This document shows, one piece after another, positions 6,385 to 6,960 of a DNA stretch of 6,960 nt (positions within the stretch are counted from its first letter, which is position 1; every line of letters begins with the position of its first letter). The DNA lies in NCBI GenBank assembly GCA_008975185.1, contig BFAU01000218.1, positions 1 to 6,960 of the forward strand, in the 5' to 3' direction. This DNA comes from a bacterium MnTg04 (lineage in GTDB: Bacteria; Pseudomonadota; Gammaproteobacteria; Steroidobacterales; MnTg04). Made by a program: the position numbers and the translations under genes. The notes under the pieces were generated by a model. It had not been told where the DNA came from. It saw only the letters and a program-made list of their open reading frames with translations, and made no database searches.

Positions 6385-6960
6385 TCAGGCCGTTTTGCCC
6401 GTTTTCAGGCACTTGAATGCCTCGTCAAAAGGCGCCTGAAAAACGCCTTTCTCGGTCACGATAAAATCGATCAGCCCGGCCGGCGTTATATCGAATGCCG
6501 GATTGGCGACGGTGATTTCCGGCAAACAGTTTTCGATCCCCGCCGCATCGAGAATTTCGTTTGCCGAGCGCTGTTCGAGCGGGATTCCGGAACCGTCGCT
6601 GACCGTCATATCCACCGTGGCTTGGGGCGCCACGACCATGACTTTCGCACCGTGGTAGCGGGCGGCAACCGCGAGACCATAGGTACCGATCTTGTTTGCG
6701 ACATCGCCATTGGCCGCTATCCGGTCGGCACCGACGATCAGCCAGTTAATCCCGGCCTGGCGCATCGCCTGCGCGGCGGCGGAATCGGCCAGCAAGGTTA
6801 CCGGTATCCCGTCTTTCGCCAGCTCCCATGCGGTCAGGCGAGAACCCTGGAACCAAGGCCGGGTTTCGCCGACGAAGACCTGCTCGATTTTGTTCTGCCA
6901 ATGGCCCACGCGAACGACCGCCAGGGCGGTCCCGTAACCGGCGGTTGCCAAAGCACCGGC
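6385..6960 (-). CDS. mtnA: S-methyl-5-thioribose-1-phosphate isomerase, C-terminal part cut by the window edge
   Basis: The last 191 residues and the stop are present, about half of the usual length near 350. The fragment starts AGALATAGYGTAL, which in the family directly follows the THCN motif holding the catalytic cysteine; that cysteine lies just outside the window. Also visible are GETRPWFQGSRLTAWEL, IVGADRIAANGDVANKIGTY with the catalytic aspartate of GADRI, and NPAFDITPAGLIDFIVTEKG. The enzyme isomerises methylthioribose-1-phosphate to methylthioribulose-1-phosphate in methionine salvage, in the cytoplasm. The family is related to eIF2B subunits, and older annotations call it an initiation factor 2B-like protein; the GADRIAANGDVANKIGTY segment favours the isomerase. 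It lies upstream of gyrA in the same direction, as in Pseudomonas, separated by 114 bases. The frame is open to the window edge, and the true start is outside. Confidence 0.95.
   Translation of the reverse strand, partial: AGALATAGYGTALAVVRVGHWQNKIEQVFVGETRPWFQGSRLTAWELAKDGIPVTLLADSAAAQAMRQAGINWLIVGADRIAANGDVANKIGTYGLAVAARYHGAKVMVVAPQATVDMTVSDGSGIPLEQRSANEILDAAGIENCLPEITVANPAFDITPAGLIDFIVTEKGVFQAPFDEAFKCLKTGKTA

Overview
The window looks like an ordinary chromosomal stretch from a gammaproteobacterium. The sequence is moderately GC-rich. The protein sequences and gene order resemble the Pseudomonas-type cluster mtnA - gyrA - serC - (pheA) - hisC - (tyrA/)aroA. I cannot name a genus; an uncultured or marine gammaproteobacterium is a reasonable guess, no more. 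No mobile element, CRISPR array, tRNA, rRNA, toxin or defence gene was seen.

All genes lie on the minus strand, so transcription runs from the right edge to the left. In that order: the C-terminal half of mtnA (methionine salvage; cut by the right edge); a 114-base spacer with a promoter-like -10 and a strong hairpin; a complete gyrA (DNA gyrase subunit A, 850 codons); a 45-base gap; serC (phosphoserine aminotransferase); a 27-base gap; a serA-like D-3-phosphoglycerate dehydrogenase with an ACT domain; a 107-base spacer; hisC (histidinol-phosphate/aromatic aminotransferase); and, after 38 bases, the first 35 codons of aroA (EPSP synthase), cut by the left edge.

SerA and SerC catalyse the first two committed steps of serine synthesis (3-phosphoglycerate to 3-phosphohydroxypyruvate to phosphoserine). 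HisC and AroA belong to histidine and aromatic amino acid synthesis, and HisC homologues in this position often also transaminate aromatic keto acids. The short gaps from gyrA to serA suggest one transcript. hisC-aroA may continue it or start from the 107-base spacer.

I found no new system. The points worth a second look are small: serA sits where relatives carry pheA, and no tyrA lies between hisC and aroA; a sharply AT-rich patch of rare-looking codons lies inside gyrA; the gyrA leader has a hairpin and a mini-ORF but no Shine-Dalgarno sequence; aroA appears to start at TTG; and the short-type SerA seems to lack the usual active-site glutamate.
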